A stretch of 64,000 nucleotides of DNA from Ornatilinea apprima (GCF_001306115.1 NZ_LGCL01000040.1:124001-188000), one strand, 5' to 3'; shown: positions 32,703 to 42,476, counted from the stretch's first letter. Notes: generated by a model from the sequence alone, not told the origin. Numbers and translations are program-made.

Positions 32703-34190
32703 TTAAGACAACTCCACCATAGCAATGATTGTGGTGCCAACTGACAATGTTGATTCAATCGTAAGTGTTCCGCCAATTTCAGCCATGCGTTGCCTCATCC
32801 CATTCAAGCCAAGAGAATGAGGGGAGACCGCCGTTGGCTCAAAACCACGGCCATTGTCTTTGATGGTGATGGTTACCACTTTGTCTGTATGTTGGAGGGA
32901 GAGGAGCACTATATCCGCCTCGGCATGCCGGGCGACATTGGAGAGCGATTCCTGGAAAACGCGGTAAAGCGCCTGTTCGATATTGGCTGGCAAGTTCGGT
33001 TCGCCGTTGAAGGTGGTTTCCACTTTAATTCCGGTGTGTTCCTGCCAGCGATCCGCATAATCTTTCATCGCCAGGGCCAGTCCGCGCCCTTGCAGCGCAG
33101 CCGGACGAAGTTCGTCGATAATGAGCTTCAAGTCTTGCTGGGTTTCGCGGTTGAGCTGCAGCGCCGCGTCGAGATGCTCCACTGCACTGGATGGGTCGTT
33201 GGTCAGCAGGTTCTTGGCCGCAGAAATCTGCATGCGAGAAGCGTAGGTCTGTTGCTTGACCGTGTCGTGCAGGTCTCGCGCCAGGCGGTTTCGCTCTTCC
33301 ATGCGGGCCAGGTCATCGCGGGTATGCAACAGCGATTGTAACTGCCCGGCCATGTTGACAAGATCGCGGGTTAATTCCCCCACTTCATCGGGGGATTGAT
33401 CGTAGGGAGCGGGTGTAAAATCGCCCTGGCTCCAGGCTTTCGCGGCTTCCGAGAGATTGGCGAGACGCTGGCGCAAACCGCGAGAAGCCAGCCATCCAAA
33501 GATGGCCCCGACCGGTATGGCGATCGCAAACATCACCAGGAGAGTAATGATGAAGACCGTGGTGTAGTTGTAAATCACCTGGCTGGACGGCACGGCAAGA
33601 ACAGGCGGTTTGAGCGTGTAAACCACAATGGCTGCCAATGGGTCATTTTCGCTTTTTCGCAGTGGGAAAGCCGCGATGTACTGGCCATCAGGTAGGGTAA
33701 AGCTCTGAGCAGTATAATTTTTGTCGCCAACGAGAGCCGCGCTTAAAATGGATTCCAATCCAACGCCATTCTCAAGGCGTGCTGTAAAGGGCTTTCCGAT
33801 TTTTGCCGGGTCCACTGCTGGCGCCGCAGCAAGCAGATTCAATTGCGGGTCGAGGATGTAAATTGGCTCCGATTCCGTTATAAGCGTGTTGGCATAATCC
33901 AGTGTTTCATCCACTGTGTAAGATTGAAAATCGGTCCAGATGAAACCCTGTGCCTGAATTCGCTCCACCCATTTTTGAAGGGCAGGCGGGTCATTGACCA
34001 GATAGGGAATATTGTCTTGGAATGCGGTTTTTGTCCAGTAAAAACTATTGAAGACTCGGGTTTGAACTTTACTTTCTGTATAAAGAGCAATCCCAACACT
34101 TAACGCAGCCAAAACAATGATTGTTGCGGAGGTCACCACCGCGTAGGAAAGAGTCAGCTTCCATTGAAGGCGTTTTAAGATTTTGGTCAT
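32703..34190 (-). CDS. Membrane sensor histidine kinase with HAMP (HisKA_3 type)
   Basis: A 495-residue sensor kinase. It has an N-terminal membrane helix (about 12-37), an extracytoplasmic sensing domain of about 180 residues, a second helix (VFIITLLVMFAIAIPVGAIF), a HAMP linker, and HisKA_3 with His in NRLARDLHDTVKQQTY. The HATPase domain shows LYRVFQESLSNVARHA and KDNGRGFEP. The start is uncertain: ATGs at 34190 and 34202 are four codons apart and neither has a clear ribosome-binding site. It pairs with the NarL-type regulator downstream. Confidence 0.9.
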   Translation of the reverse strand: MTKILKRLQWKLTLSYAVVTSATIIVLAALSVGIALYTESKVQTRVFNSFYWTKTAFQDNIPYLVNDPPALQKWVERIQAQGFIWTDFQSYTVDETLDYANTLITESEPIYILDPQLNLLAAAPAVDPAKIGKPFTARLENGVGLESILSAALVGDKNYTAQSFTLPDGQYIAAFPLRKSENDPLAAIVVYTLKPPVLAVPSSQVIYNYTTVFIITLLVMFAIAIPVGAIFGWLASRGLRQRLANLSEAAKAWSQGDFTPAPYDQSPDEVGELTRDLVNMAGQLQSLLHTRDDLARMEERNRLARDLHDTVKQQTYASRMQISAAKNLLTNDPSSAVEHLDAALQLNRETQQDLKLIIDELRPAALQGRGLALAMKDYADRWQEHTGIKVETTFNGEPNLPANIEQALYRVFQESLSNVARHAEADIVLLSLQHTDKVVTITIKDNGRGFEPTAVSPHSLGLNGMRQRMAEIGGTLTIESTLSVGTTIIAMVELS

Positions 34191-34300
34191 AGTAAGAACC
34201 ATGAAATCGAAAATGGGTATTTGACGTCTGGGAGTATACCATAGCCAGGGCATACTCCCAGACCAACGATAGGATCACTTTGGACTTGCGTGTAGCAAAG

Positions 34301-34408
34301 TTATTTTCTCTCCACCAGCCCTTCGTTCACTCCAGGGGTGATCAGCAATGGCATGAGGGATAGAAGAGCAAATAAGAGTAGCGGCAAAAAAACGATCAGA
34401 AAGGTCAT
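34301..34408 (-). CDS. Tiny hydrophobic membrane peptide overlapping the CPBP protease stop
   Basis: A 35-residue ORF whose ATG overlaps the protease stop (ATGA), the usual sign of translational coupling. The product begins MTFLIVFLPLLLLFALL-like (one continuous hydrophobic helix of about 23 residues) and ends with a short polar tail, VNEGLVERK. It could be a small membrane partner or regulator of the protease. There is no known family that I can name, and a chance ORF is possible because it is so short. Confidence 0.45.
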   Translation of the reverse strand: MTFLIVFLPLLLFALLSLMPLLITPGVNEGLVERK

Positions 34409-35220
34409 GCACTCATCTCCAAATTCAGGGAAGCTGGCTCTACTTTTCGAAGGATAATCAGACCGTAAATGAAGAGCGGCAGCGTAATCAGGATGCTCAC
34501 CACGGCGCTTTCAATCGACATCACCGGCACTTCGGTTCGTAAACCTCCGCCGATAGAAATTTCTCGCAACGTTGCTGCCCAGTCCACTGCGGCGTGCAGC
34601 ACGATCATGGGCCAGATTGTGCGATTGCGTAATATGCAAGCCGCAAAGATGACCCCAAAGAAAATGCAGAAGATAACCTGTGTCACATTGTTCAGCAGCG
34701 GCTTGCGGCCAGCCAGGAAGTTTGTCAGGTGCGCCAATCCGAATAGCACGCTTGCGACCAGCACAGACAGGTAGATGCCTTTGCGGCTGCTGCCCCATTT
34801 CTTTAGCAGGGCGGTTACAACCACACCACGGCAAAGCACTTCTTCTACCCAGCCGGTGGAAAGTGCCGTTAGCAGATGAAGCACGATCAACAATGGCTTG
34901 GAGGTATCAATAACAATGCCTTCTTCCACATTGATCAAGGTAAACAGCAGCAACGGCCAGCCAAGCCAGAGGGATTTCCATTTTTTGAATGGGGTAAACC
35001 CGGCGGTATCCAGCCAGTTGAAGCGTTTGATTAACCAGAAAAACAGCAAACCGGTTAGGCCTTGTTCCAGAATAAGGGTAACGTAATGAGCGATCTGATC
35101 ACCGGTATAGGGAGACAAAAGAGTCTTGAGGGGGATCTCCGTGAGCACAACCCCCAGGACAAGCGCCAGCAGTGAAAAGAGAACGGGTTTGTTTTTTGCA
35201 AATTCGTGTATTTTTTGCAT
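34405..35220 (-). CDS. CPBP-family intramembrane metalloprotease (CAAX protease-like)
   Basis: A 271-residue membrane protein with about eight helices. Catalytic motifs of the CPBP/Abi family are in place: Glu-Glu in VEEVLCRG (EExxxR), His in VLFGLAHLTNF, and a last His in VLHAAVDWAA. Start at MQKIHEF with AAAGGAAAT upstream; the longer frame to 35292 has no ribosome-binding site. Family members process prenylated proteins in eukaryotes; in bacteria roles include bacteriocin self-immunity and peptide maturation. Its stop overlaps a tiny hydrophobic ORF. Confidence 0.88.
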   Translation of the reverse strand: MQKIHEFAKNKPVLFSLLALVLGVVLTEIPLKTLLSPYTGDQIAHYVTLILEQGLTGLLFFWLIKRFNWLDTAGFTPFKKWKSLWLGWPLLLFTLINVEEGIVIDTSKPLLIVLHLLTALSTGWVEEVLCRGVVVTALLKKWGSSRKGIYLSVLVASVLFGLAHLTNFLAGRKPLLNNVTQVIFCIFFGVIFAACILRNRTIWPMIVLHAAVDWAATLREISIGGGLRTEVPVMSIESAVVSILITLPLFIYGLIILRKVEPASLNLEMSA

Positions 35221-35291
35221 CGGTTTATTTCCTTTCAGTCTTGGTAGTTCGATAGCCCCAAGTATAGAAGCAGAACCGCTTCCACGGCTCA

Positions 35292-35324
35292 CCCGCCAGA
35301 TGGATTATGGCTCCGTCTGGCGGG
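35292..35324. repeat. Inverted repeat upstream of the CPBP protease gene
   Basis: CCCGCCAGATGGA and TCCGTCTGGCGGG form a 13-bp stem (one T-G pair) around a 7-base loop, about 70 bases before the protease start. No T-run follows on either strand. It may be a 5' leader structure or a dyad binding site. Confidence 0.45.
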
Positions 35325-35365
35325 GGATTTGTTGACCTGTTAGACATACTTATTCAGGCAGCCGA

Positions 35366-35397
35366 ATAAAAAATGGAGCCGTTATTCACGGCTCCAT
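35366..35397 (-). terminator. Terminator of the EamA transporter gene
   Basis: On the - strand, ATGGAGCCG / CGGCTCCAT form a perfect 9-bp stem with a 7-base loop followed by TTTTTTATT, about 90 bases after the transporter stop. Confidence 0.85.
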
Positions 35398-35485
35398 GGA
35401 GGAGGTTTTTGAATGAGCGCTGGTTATAGATGGCGTGCGTTTAGCATCTACAACAAAAGCTCAAGGTTGGTAGAAAAAATATCCC

Positions 35486-36397
35486 CTACATCGCAAACAG
35501 AAGATAGATGCCTGCAAATGCCACCATCGCGCCTACGATGGCGCGCACACTGATCTTCTCTTTCCGCAGGGCGGCCATGGGCAGCACAAACAGCGGACTG
35601 GTGGAGAGCAGGGTTTGCACAATCCCGGCAGGAGCCAGGTCGAGCGAGATTTGCTGCAGCCATAGGCACATGTAGGTGCCGAAAAAGGCCGCGCCAAAAA
35701 TCCAGCCCCACAGTTTACGGGCTTCATTTTTCTTCATCCATTTTCCGGGCGGTTGGTGCGAGATCAACAACCAGACAAGGATGAAAGCAGCCCCAGCCAC
35801 CAGGCGCAGAACGGCGCTTTGCAGCGAGCTGATTTCCGTTTGGGTCAGCACGGCCCGCGACATCACTACCCCCGTTGCCTGGCCGATGGCTGAAAGAAGC
35901 CCAAAAATGATTCCGCGCCAGCGATATTTAGGATTAGCTTGCGCGGACCCGTTTTCATTTTCCTCGGTGACTACCCAGATGATCCCGCCCACGGCCAGGA
36001 AGATACCCACCCAGGCCCACACCGATAAGGATTCGTTGAGAAAGATGAGGGCGATAATGGCCGCGATGGGCGGAGCAAGGCTCATCAATAGCAAAGCCAG
36101 CCGCGCGCCCAGGTCTTTTAATGCCTGGAAATAAGCCGTATCGCCGATGCCAATGCCAATCACGCCGCTGACCAGCAAAATCAACAACCCCTGGGGGTGG
36201 ATCGCGGAAAGCGGCTCACTGAGCAGGAACGAGGTGCCGCCTAACAAGAGGATGGCCAAAAGTCCCTTGACCAGGTTTAATTCCATGGCAGAGATATGTT
36301 CGCGGATGCGTAAGAATAAAAAGGAGACTGCCGCCCACAAAAAGGCCGCAGTCAGAGCCGCGATTTGCCCGCCGTATACCAATAATCCATTTTCCAT
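35486..36397 (-). CDS. EamA/DMT-superfamily transporter
   Basis: A 303-residue inner-membrane protein with ten predicted helices arranged as two EamA repeats of about 140 residues. The N-terminal repeat begins GQIAALTAAFLWAAVSFLFL, and the second half has RGIIFGLLSAIGQATGVVMS. Members export amino acids, metabolites or drugs, and the substrate cannot be read from sequence. It is monocistronic with its own terminator and unrelated neighbours. Confidence 0.88.
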   Translation of the reverse strand: MENGLLVYGGQIAALTAAFLWAAVSFLFLRIREHISAMELNLVKGLLAILLLGGTSFLLSEPLSAIHPQGLLILLVSGVIGIGIGDTAYFQALKDLGARLALLLMSLAPPIAAIIALIFLNESLSVWAWVGIFLAVGGIIWVVTEENENGSAQANPKYRWRGIIFGLLSAIGQATGVVMSRAVLTQTEISSLQSAVLRLVAGAAFILVWLLISHQPPGKWMKKNEARKLWGWIFGAAFFGTYMCLWLQQISLDLAPAGIVQTLLSTSPLFVLPMAALRKEKISVRAIVGAMVAFAGIYLLFAM

Positions 36398-36511
36398 CTG
36401 GTCCGCCTTGATAGGATCGTGTGATAAACAACCGGTCTATTCTACCCTACTTCGCGGCGCAAATGATGGGAATTAAGTTCGTCTTATCAGCAGTAAACAA
36501 TTTTTTCACCA

Positions 36512-37024
36512 TTAATCTATGTAGCGGTTCAGAGCTTCCGGAGGGAATGCCAACGCCTGCATGAAATTCTGCACTGGTTTAACCACAAAATCTCCATTTT
36601 CATAACTTGTTCCCGGATCAAAATATAATGAGCAGGTGGTTTCATCTGCAAAGCGCAATATGTAAGTCTCGGTTCCACCGCCATCGGGCGGATCGGTTGG
36701 TTCGATGCGCTTGATATTTGCACAATCTACGTTCTTAAGAGCACTAAATAACGCTTGAAGTGTTTTTTCGTCAGTTTGCACATTCCAGGTTCCCGCATTT
36801 ACCTTTGTATCAGGGGTTTTTCCATTGCGAAGGAAGGTAACAGCATCCTCGTTGACGATGATTTCTTCATGCCATTGAAGCTCAGGGAGAATGCTTCCGG
36901 CATCTGATGTGTAGGTGACTTCAATCAGCTCATTCATCCCCGTCTCCGTTTTTTGTAGAGGTGAACACCCGCCAGCCAGGGTGAACGTAAAGAAGGTGAA
37001 CCAGCATAAATATAGTTTTCTCAT
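36512..37024 (-). CDS. Small lipoprotein of unknown function
   Basis: A 170-residue protein starting MRKLYLCWFTFF with lipobox LAGGC. The mature part has alternating short strands and a central stretch TPDTKVNAGTWNVQTDEKTL, then PPDGGGTETYILRFADE. It resembles small beta-rich lipoproteins but I cannot assign a family. The start overlaps the stop of the preceding NHL-type lipoprotein gene (ATGA), so both are made together and may act at the same surface site. Confidence 0.7.
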   Translation of the reverse strand: MRKLYLCWFTFFTFTLAGGCSPLQKTETGMNELIEVTYTSDAGSILPELQWHEEIIVNEDAVTFLRNGKTPDTKVNAGTWNVQTDEKTLQALFSALKNVDCANIKRIEPTDPPDGGGTETYILRFADETTCSLYFDPGTSYENGDFVVKPVQNFMQALAFPPEALNRYID

Positions 37025-38511
37025 TGTTCTTCCCATCGATAGGCTGTCAAAAACCCGTTTTCACAGATGAAGACAAAGCGACCATCCCCTGTTACAGCAA
37101 TGCCGACAGGGAGTTGAAATGTTCCTTCGCTCCAGTCGCTGCCGTCGTAGTTAAGATGACCAAAGCGGCCGATTAAGGTGCCCTGTGGATTGAGCACATA
37201 AACCGCGCTGTCATCGGGACTGGTGCTCATGAGCACATAGAAGTTGCCATGATCATCGATTGCCAGGTCAGACACGGATGACGGCGCAAGTTCAAGATAT
37301 CCGATTGTATCGAGTATTGCCCCAGTCATCGGTTCAATTCTAAGTAATCCGCCTTCAATCTGGTCACTGATATACAAATAAGCATCGGGGTCAAAAGCCA
37401 ATCCCTTATAGCCATCTATTCCCCTGGGTTCCAGGTAAATATCTCGAACCCAATCCCCCGTGTCACTGGTATACACACGAATCCGCGATGTTTCTTCAGA
37501 TTCATCCAGCAGATAAACATTGCCGTCATAAGGGCTAATCGCTACTGCTTTGGGGTAATTCCAGGCAAAGTCTTCACCTCCCGCAACGACCTGTGTTCCA
37601 TCAAACAACATGGATATGTACCACTGATACACGTTATCGGTTACAACAATCATTCCGAAGCGATCGGCTGCGACGTCTCGTAAATTCGATTCGGACGGCA
37701 CGCTATAGGTTTTGAGTAAGTTGCCTTCCACATCGTAGCGGTATAGGCCGTTGCGTCCATTGGCCAGAAACAACGAGTTCTCCAGCGGGTCAACGGCAAT
37801 TCCACCGGGGAATTGGCTGTCCGCATCGGAAAGCGAATCGGCAGGTATGGGTATGCGCCAGAAAACTGGCAGGTCAACAAAGCCGGTCAGGTTCCCAACC
37901 AGCTCTACCGCGTCGATTTGCATTGGCTGATCAGTGTTGGAGAAAGTGAGAATCACGGTATCGACACTCAGATTTTCAGAAACGGGAATGGTGAATATTC
38001 CCGGGCAAGCGCCATCTGTATCAGCATTTCCGTTAAAGATCTCTCTGCCTAAACCTGATGAAGAATCCAAGACCTCTACTCTCATTCGGCCACCGGGGTT
38101 TCCGCTGATAACCACATTTACTTCCGTCATACTCACCCTGTAAGGGTAGGTTAGCTGGAGGAAGTATTCCGATGGGCTGGTTTCTGGATTCAGATTCGTC
38201 CAGGCAGCGAAGGCGTCTCCACACATGTCTACATCCGGAGAACCCAAAACCATATCCGTTTCCGAATACATCAGATCAGAAACGGCTTCTACTGCCCATA
38301 ACCGCCTCTGATTGTCGTCAATTTTTGCTTGCTGGCTTGATGGCGGGAGGATAACAGCGGTTGAAGTGGGGGGCGGAGTTGGCGATAAATCCCGCGGCGC
38401 TGGGGTGAGCGTTGGCAAAAGGGTCGGCTCTGGCCTGTCTTGGATTGGGGCGCCACACGCAATTGCTGAGCAAATCAAGATTCCAGCCAGCCATATCCAC
38501 GGTTTTTTCAT
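37021..38511 (-). CDS. Lipoprotein with discoidin-like and NHL/beta-propeller regions
   Basis: A 496-residue lipoprotein with signal ending AIACG and a Pro/Thr-rich linker (about 25-65). A first region (about 70-205) with YPYRVSMTEVNVVISGNPGG resembles a carbohydrate- or ligand-binding jelly roll. The second (about 220-495) has repeated motifs of an NHL-type propeller: PGGIAVDPLENSLFLANG, YPKAVAISPYDGNVYLLD and LPVGIAVTGDGRFVFICENG. GGAGGGA lies 6-7 bases before this ATG. Role: probably binding or recognition outside the cell, no enzyme activity visible. Confidence 0.75.
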   Translation of the reverse strand: MKKPWIWLAGILICSAIACGAPIQDRPEPTLLPTLTPAPRDLSPTPPPTSTAVILPPSSQQAKIDDNQRRLWAVEAVSDLMYSETDMVLGSPDVDMCGDAFAAWTNLNPETSPSEYFLQLTYPYRVSMTEVNVVISGNPGGRMRVEVLDSSSGLGREIFNGNADTDGACPGIFTIPVSENLSVDTVILTFSNTDQPMQIDAVELVGNLTGFVDLPVFWRIPIPADSLSDADSQFPGGIAVDPLENSLFLANGRNGLYRYDVEGNLLKTYSVPSESNLRDVAADRFGMIVVTDNVYQWYISMLFDGTQVVAGGEDFAWNYPKAVAISPYDGNVYLLDESEETSRIRVYTSDTGDWVRDIYLEPRGIDGYKGLAFDPDAYLYISDQIEGGLLRIEPMTGAILDTIGYLELAPSSVSDLAIDDHGNFYVLMSTSPDDSAVYVLNPQGTLIGRFGHLNYDGSDWSEGTFQLPVGIAVTGDGRFVFICENGFLTAYRWEEQ

Positions 38512-38703
38512 CCTCAATCCCTCCATCATTGTTCACAAGGAAACACGAATTGCTCTTCAAAAACTGAATGCGAATAACAAAATTACAAAACCAATAACGG
38601 ATAAAATAGATATTGTATGGGTTAGCTTTATTGTATTCGCGCACCGTCATAAGACCGTCAAAGAACCACATTCATCTTTCACCAGGTACACAAGGCAGTG
38701 ATT

Positions 38704-41700
38704 ATGGCCAGATTGCAAATCCGGTGTTTAGGCGATTTTCAGGTGAAATACGATGGAGCGGTTGTCTCTGGTTTTGAGACAGAAAAAGCCCGGGCATTGG
38801 TCGCTTACCTGGCTGTCGAGATCGGCAGACCGATTAAGCGTTCGCATTTGGCTGGTTTATTGTGGACGGATGAGACAGAAGAGCGCGCGCTGCATAACCT
38901 TCGACAGACCTTGACCAGCCTCAGAAAAGTTTTCAATCATCAGCAAAACGCAACTGAATACCTTCTATCGGATCGAGATTCCATCCAACTGAATCCAGAA
39001 GCGGATATCTGGATTGATGTTGGTGAATTTAAGAAGGCTCTGAAAAAAGCGTACCAACATGTAGAATGGAAGAACGGTCACGGTTTGATCAATATTCGCT
39101 GGCTCTTCAAAGCGGCAGATCTTTTTGAGGGCCAATTTTTACGGGATTTCTATCTCAGCAGATCCGCCTTGTTTGAAGAATGGGCGTCTCTCACACGCGA
39201 AAATATCGCCTTGCAGGCGATACGCGCGCTGACATCGATTGCCAATTACCACGAGAAGCGGGGAGAATACCATCTCGCCATTCAATCTTCCATGCGGATT
39301 GTTGAACTCTCTCCCTGGGATGAATCTGCCCGCATAAGGGTAATTCGTATGTTAGGGGTAGAAGGACAATGGAGCGCAGCGCAGAGTCAGTATTTTGCAT
39401 TACAAACCTTCCTCAAAGAGCAGTTAGGGGTGGTTCCATCTGCGGATGTTATTACCTTAATGGATAAAATTCGTTCCGCATCTGCTGGAAAGGATGTCAT
39501 TCATCCCCACTACCCAGTCATCAGGAATCATTTGCCCAGGGCCATTTCCAGTTTCATTGGTCGAAAGGCTGAACTGGATGATGTGATGGATTTGATCGTA
39601 TGCAGCGAAAACCGCCTGATTACGATCTTGGGAACGGGCGGTGTTGGAAAAACGAGATTAGCCATTGAAATTGCGCAGCAGTTGGTTGGTATTTTTTCAG
39701 ATGGCGTATATTTTGTGCCTGTAATAACTGCGAACCATCCTTTGCAGGTGGTTCAACTGATTGGAGAAGCGATTGGGTTGGTTTACTCGGAGCAAATTGA
39801 CCAAAGAAAACAGATGTTGGATCATTTGCGAGATCGAGAAATCCTCCTGGTCTTGGACAACTTTGAGCATCTTCTTGTCGATCCAGAAAGCGCTCAATTA
39901 CTGGACGAGATCCTTTGCCAGTCATCTCGTATGCGAATACTGATCACTTCTCGTGAAAAAGTTAATCTGATTCAGGAATGTGTTTATCTGCTGCACGGAT
40001 TGAGCTTTCCGACTGATGGGGGAGTAGCGCTTGAAGAAATTCAATCTTACGACGCGCTGGATTTGTTCTTCAGAAGATCAATTCAGATGCAGCGCGGTTT
40101 CAAATTCGATGATGCAAACTTCAATGCTGTCATCCAGATCTGCCGCGCTGTAGATGGGCTGCCTCTTGGGATTGAGTTAGCCGTGGCCGCCATTCAAGAA
40201 GTTGGCTTTGAAACTGTTGCGCAAAGAATAGATGTAGACCTGAATGTGCTGACTTCGAACATGGCCAACACTCAACCGCGCCACCGCAGCTTGAAGGCGG
40301 CTTTTGAGGTTTCCTGGAGCCTTTTATCTGGTCTTGAGCAAGAAGCTTTATGTCGTTTATCCATTTTCCGAGATGGTTTTGACCGGCAAGCCGCCCAGGC
40401 GGTTGCTTCTGCCTCTGCTTTCATTCTTTCAAGTCTGGCGGCAAAATCATTGCTGCGCGAAGAAGACCATTATCGCTGTACTCTTCACGAAGCAATCCGG
40501 CAGTACGCGCAGGAAAAATTGGCCGATCGAGGGGATTTACAAGTTACCCGAGAAAAACATGCTGGTTATTATTCATTGTTTTTGGCTGAAAAATCTGCGC
40601 ATCTATTGGGGCGCGATCAATCGACAGCATTGGCTGATCTACACCGGGACTTTGGAAATGTGAGCCTGGCATGGGAATGGATTTGCGATAATAAGCGTAT
40701 CGCGGATATGGAAGCCTGTGTAGACAGCCTGCATCAGTTTTTCTCCATCCGCAGTCTTTTCTACGAGGGCATTCAATGGTTTCAGAAAGCCATACAAAGT
40801 ATCGAATATGAGAAGGGTAATGAGCGCGCGATGGGTATGTTGCTATCCCGTTTGGGATCTCTTGCCTATACTATCCGCGAAAACGATCTGGCAAGCCAAT
40901 CTCTATTAAACGGTGAAGCAGTTCTGAATAAGGTTGCAGATCAGAAGGAACTGGCCTATTGCCGGGTTCATCTCGGCTGGTTTTATCAGAGAGAGAAAAA
41001 CTTCCTTTTGGCACAGCAGTACGCGAAACTGGCGTCCGATTTTTTTGAGCTGGCTCAAGATCATCTTGGCATATCGTCCGCTCTCTCTTTAATGGGCTCC
41101 ATCTGGAACCGGCAAGGGAATAACCGCGAAGCCAAATTTGCGTTTGAACGCGCTCTAATTTCCTGTCGGCAAGGTGGCAACCCCCGCCAGCTGATGATTG
41201 TGCTCAATCGACTGGGCGACCTGGCCTGCTATGAAGGCGATTACCAGCACGCCATTAACCTGTTCAATGAGTGTTATGAGATCAGCGTGAATTTGGATGA
41301 CCGGTACAATCAAGCGATCATGCTCAATAACCTTGGAACAATCTTTCATCTTCAGGAAGAATTTGAGCGGGCAAGAGAGCATTATCTGCGCAGCCTTCAA
41401 ATCTGTGAAGAAATTGGCGACCAGGACGGCATCGCATTGGCCTATAGCAATCTTGGTGAGCTGGCTACCGTTCAAGAAGATTTCCAGGCCGCGCTTAAAT
41501 ATTCTGAAAGCGCCTTGCGAATTGCGGAACGACTTCAGGAACATTGGACAGTGATCGTGTGCCTCAACAGCCTGGGAGAAATCTACTGTGCACTGAACAG
41601 GCTGGATAAGAGCCAGGAATACTATCTGCGCGCGATTCGCCTGGCGCTGGATATCAACGGAATTGACCTGGTGGCGCGGGTGAGCGTGAATTATTCCAGA

Positions 41701-41892
41701 GTATTGCAGTTGAAACAAGAGTTTTCCACTGCAACCGCATTGCTCCAAGCCGCGCTGGCTCATTCATCCACTGAGCCCGACGCGCGGGAAAAAGCTGTAC
41801 AATGGTTAACAGAGATGAATGCGAACCCGAATGTGAGCAACAATGATCAGTTGATTGAGGCCATCGTCCGGAAAGCCATTCGCCATTCATGA
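38704..41892 (+). CDS. AfsR/SARP-like regulator: BTAD, NB-ARC ATPase and TPR repeats
   Basis: A 1062-residue regulator. The N-terminus is an OmpR-type winged HTH of SARP proteins (LQIRCLGDFQVKYDG, HNLRQTLTSLRKVF), followed by a bacterial transcription activation domain (to about 260). The NB-ARC ATPase has P-loop LGTGGVGKTRLA (about 300) and Walker B LLVLDNFEHLL. From about 620 there are at least eight TPR-like repeats, for example NLGTIFHLQEEFERAREHYL. Such proteins switch secondary metabolism or stress genes. The GTG at 38698 is an alternative start two codons upstream. Confidence 0.92.
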   Translation: MARLQIRCLGDFQVKYDGAVVSGFETEKARALVAYLAVEIGRPIKRSHLAGLLWTDETEERALHNLRQTLTSLRKVFNHQQNATEYLLSDRDSIQLNPEADIWIDVGEFKKALKKAYQHVEWKNGHGLINIRWLFKAADLFEGQFLRDFYLSRSALFEEWASLTRENIALQAIRALTSIANYHEKRGEYHLAIQSSMRIVELSPWDESARIRVIRMLGVEGQWSAAQSQYFALQTFLKEQLGVVPSADVITLMDKIRSASAGKDVIHPHYPVIRNHLPRAISSFIGRKAELDDVMDLIVCSENRLITILGTGGVGKTRLAIEIAQQLVGIFSDGVYFVPVITANHPLQVVQLIGEAIGLVYSEQIDQRKQMLDHLRDREILLVLDNFEHLLVDPESAQLLDEILCQSSRMRILITSREKVNLIQECVYLLHGLSFPTDGGVALEEIQSYDALDLFFRRSIQMQRGFKFDDANFNAVIQICRAVDGLPLGIELAVAAIQEVGFETVAQRIDVDLNVLTSNMANTQPRHRSLKAAFEVSWSLLSGLEQEALCRLSIFRDGFDRQAAQAVASASAFILSSLAAKSLLREEDHYRCTLHEAIRQYAQEKLADRGDLQVTREKHAGYYSLFLAEKSAHLLGRDQSTALADLHRDFGNVSLAWEWICDNKRIADMEACVDSLHQFFSIRSLFYEGIQWFQKAIQSIEYEKGNERAMGMLLSRLGSLAYTIRENDLASQSLLNGEAVLNKVADQKELAYCRVHLGWFYQREKNFLLAQQYAKLASDFFELAQDHLGISSALSLMGSIWNRQGNNREAKFAFERALISCRQGGNPRQLMIVLNRLGDLACYEGDYQHAINLFNECYEISVNLDDRYNQAIMLNNLGTIFHLQEEFERAREHYLRSLQICEEIGDQDGIALAYSNLGELATVQEDFQAALKYSESALRIAERLQEHWTVIVCLNSLGEIYCALNRLDKSQEYYLRAIRLALDINGIDLVARVSVNYSRVLQLKQEFSTATALLQAALAHSSTEPDAREKAVQWLTEMNANPNVSNNDQLIEAIVRKAIRHS

Positions 41893-41948
41893 TTCTTCCT
41901 CTACTTTCATCTCTTAACGCATATTGACCAGTTTTGAGGTGATGTTAA

Positions 41949-42476
41949 ATGAAGAAACTGATCGTTGATCTGAGTGAACTTGAATTCGCATTTGAGTCCA
42001 GCAGCCCCTTGAATATCTTCTATCTGGATACGGAAACTGGAAAAATCATCCCCATTGGCGAGGATGGTCAGTTTTTATATCAGCAGATGAATGATATGTA
42101 CTATCGCTCCGAACTTGAGAGAATTGACTGGGAAGCGGCTTTCGCATCGGGGCGGGTTCAGGATTGGCAGAGAGAGTTGCTTCTGGAAATAGATCAGATT
42201 GAGACCGATGTGGAAGGCCGTTTTGAGCGCGTGCCGATTGAAACATCCAGCGGCGCTTACGCGGACATGCAGACCTTTATCGATACGATTGCCGACCCGT
42301 CCTTGCAGATCCGCCTGAGAGACGCCACAAGCGGGCGCGGCGCGTTCCGGGCGTTTAAGAACATCCTGCTTGATTATCCAGAAGAAAGGGAGCGCTGGTT
42401 TCAGTACAAACATGAACTGCTTGTAGAGCGAATGCGCAACTGGCTGGAATCGATTGAAATTGAAGTAGAAGAATAA
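41949..42476 (+). CDS. UPF0158-family protein
   Basis: A 175-residue cytoplasmic protein. It has the UPF0158 layout: an N-terminal KLIVDLSELEFAFESSS, LDTETGKIIPI, then VPIETSSGAYADMQTFI, GRGAFRAFKNIL and a C-terminal helix WLESIEIEVEE. Function is unknown; members often sit near regulators and stress genes. GAGGTGATG precedes the ATG. It follows the AfsR-like gene by 56 bases and could be co-transcribed with it. Confidence 0.85.
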   Translation: MKKLIVDLSELEFAFESSSPLNIFYLDTETGKIIPIGEDGQFLYQQMNDMYYRSELERIDWEAAFASGRVQDWQRELLLEIDQIETDVEGRFERVPIETSSGAYADMQTFIDTIADPSLQIRLRDATSGRGAFRAFKNILLDYPEERERWFQYKHELLVERMRNWLESIEIEVEE

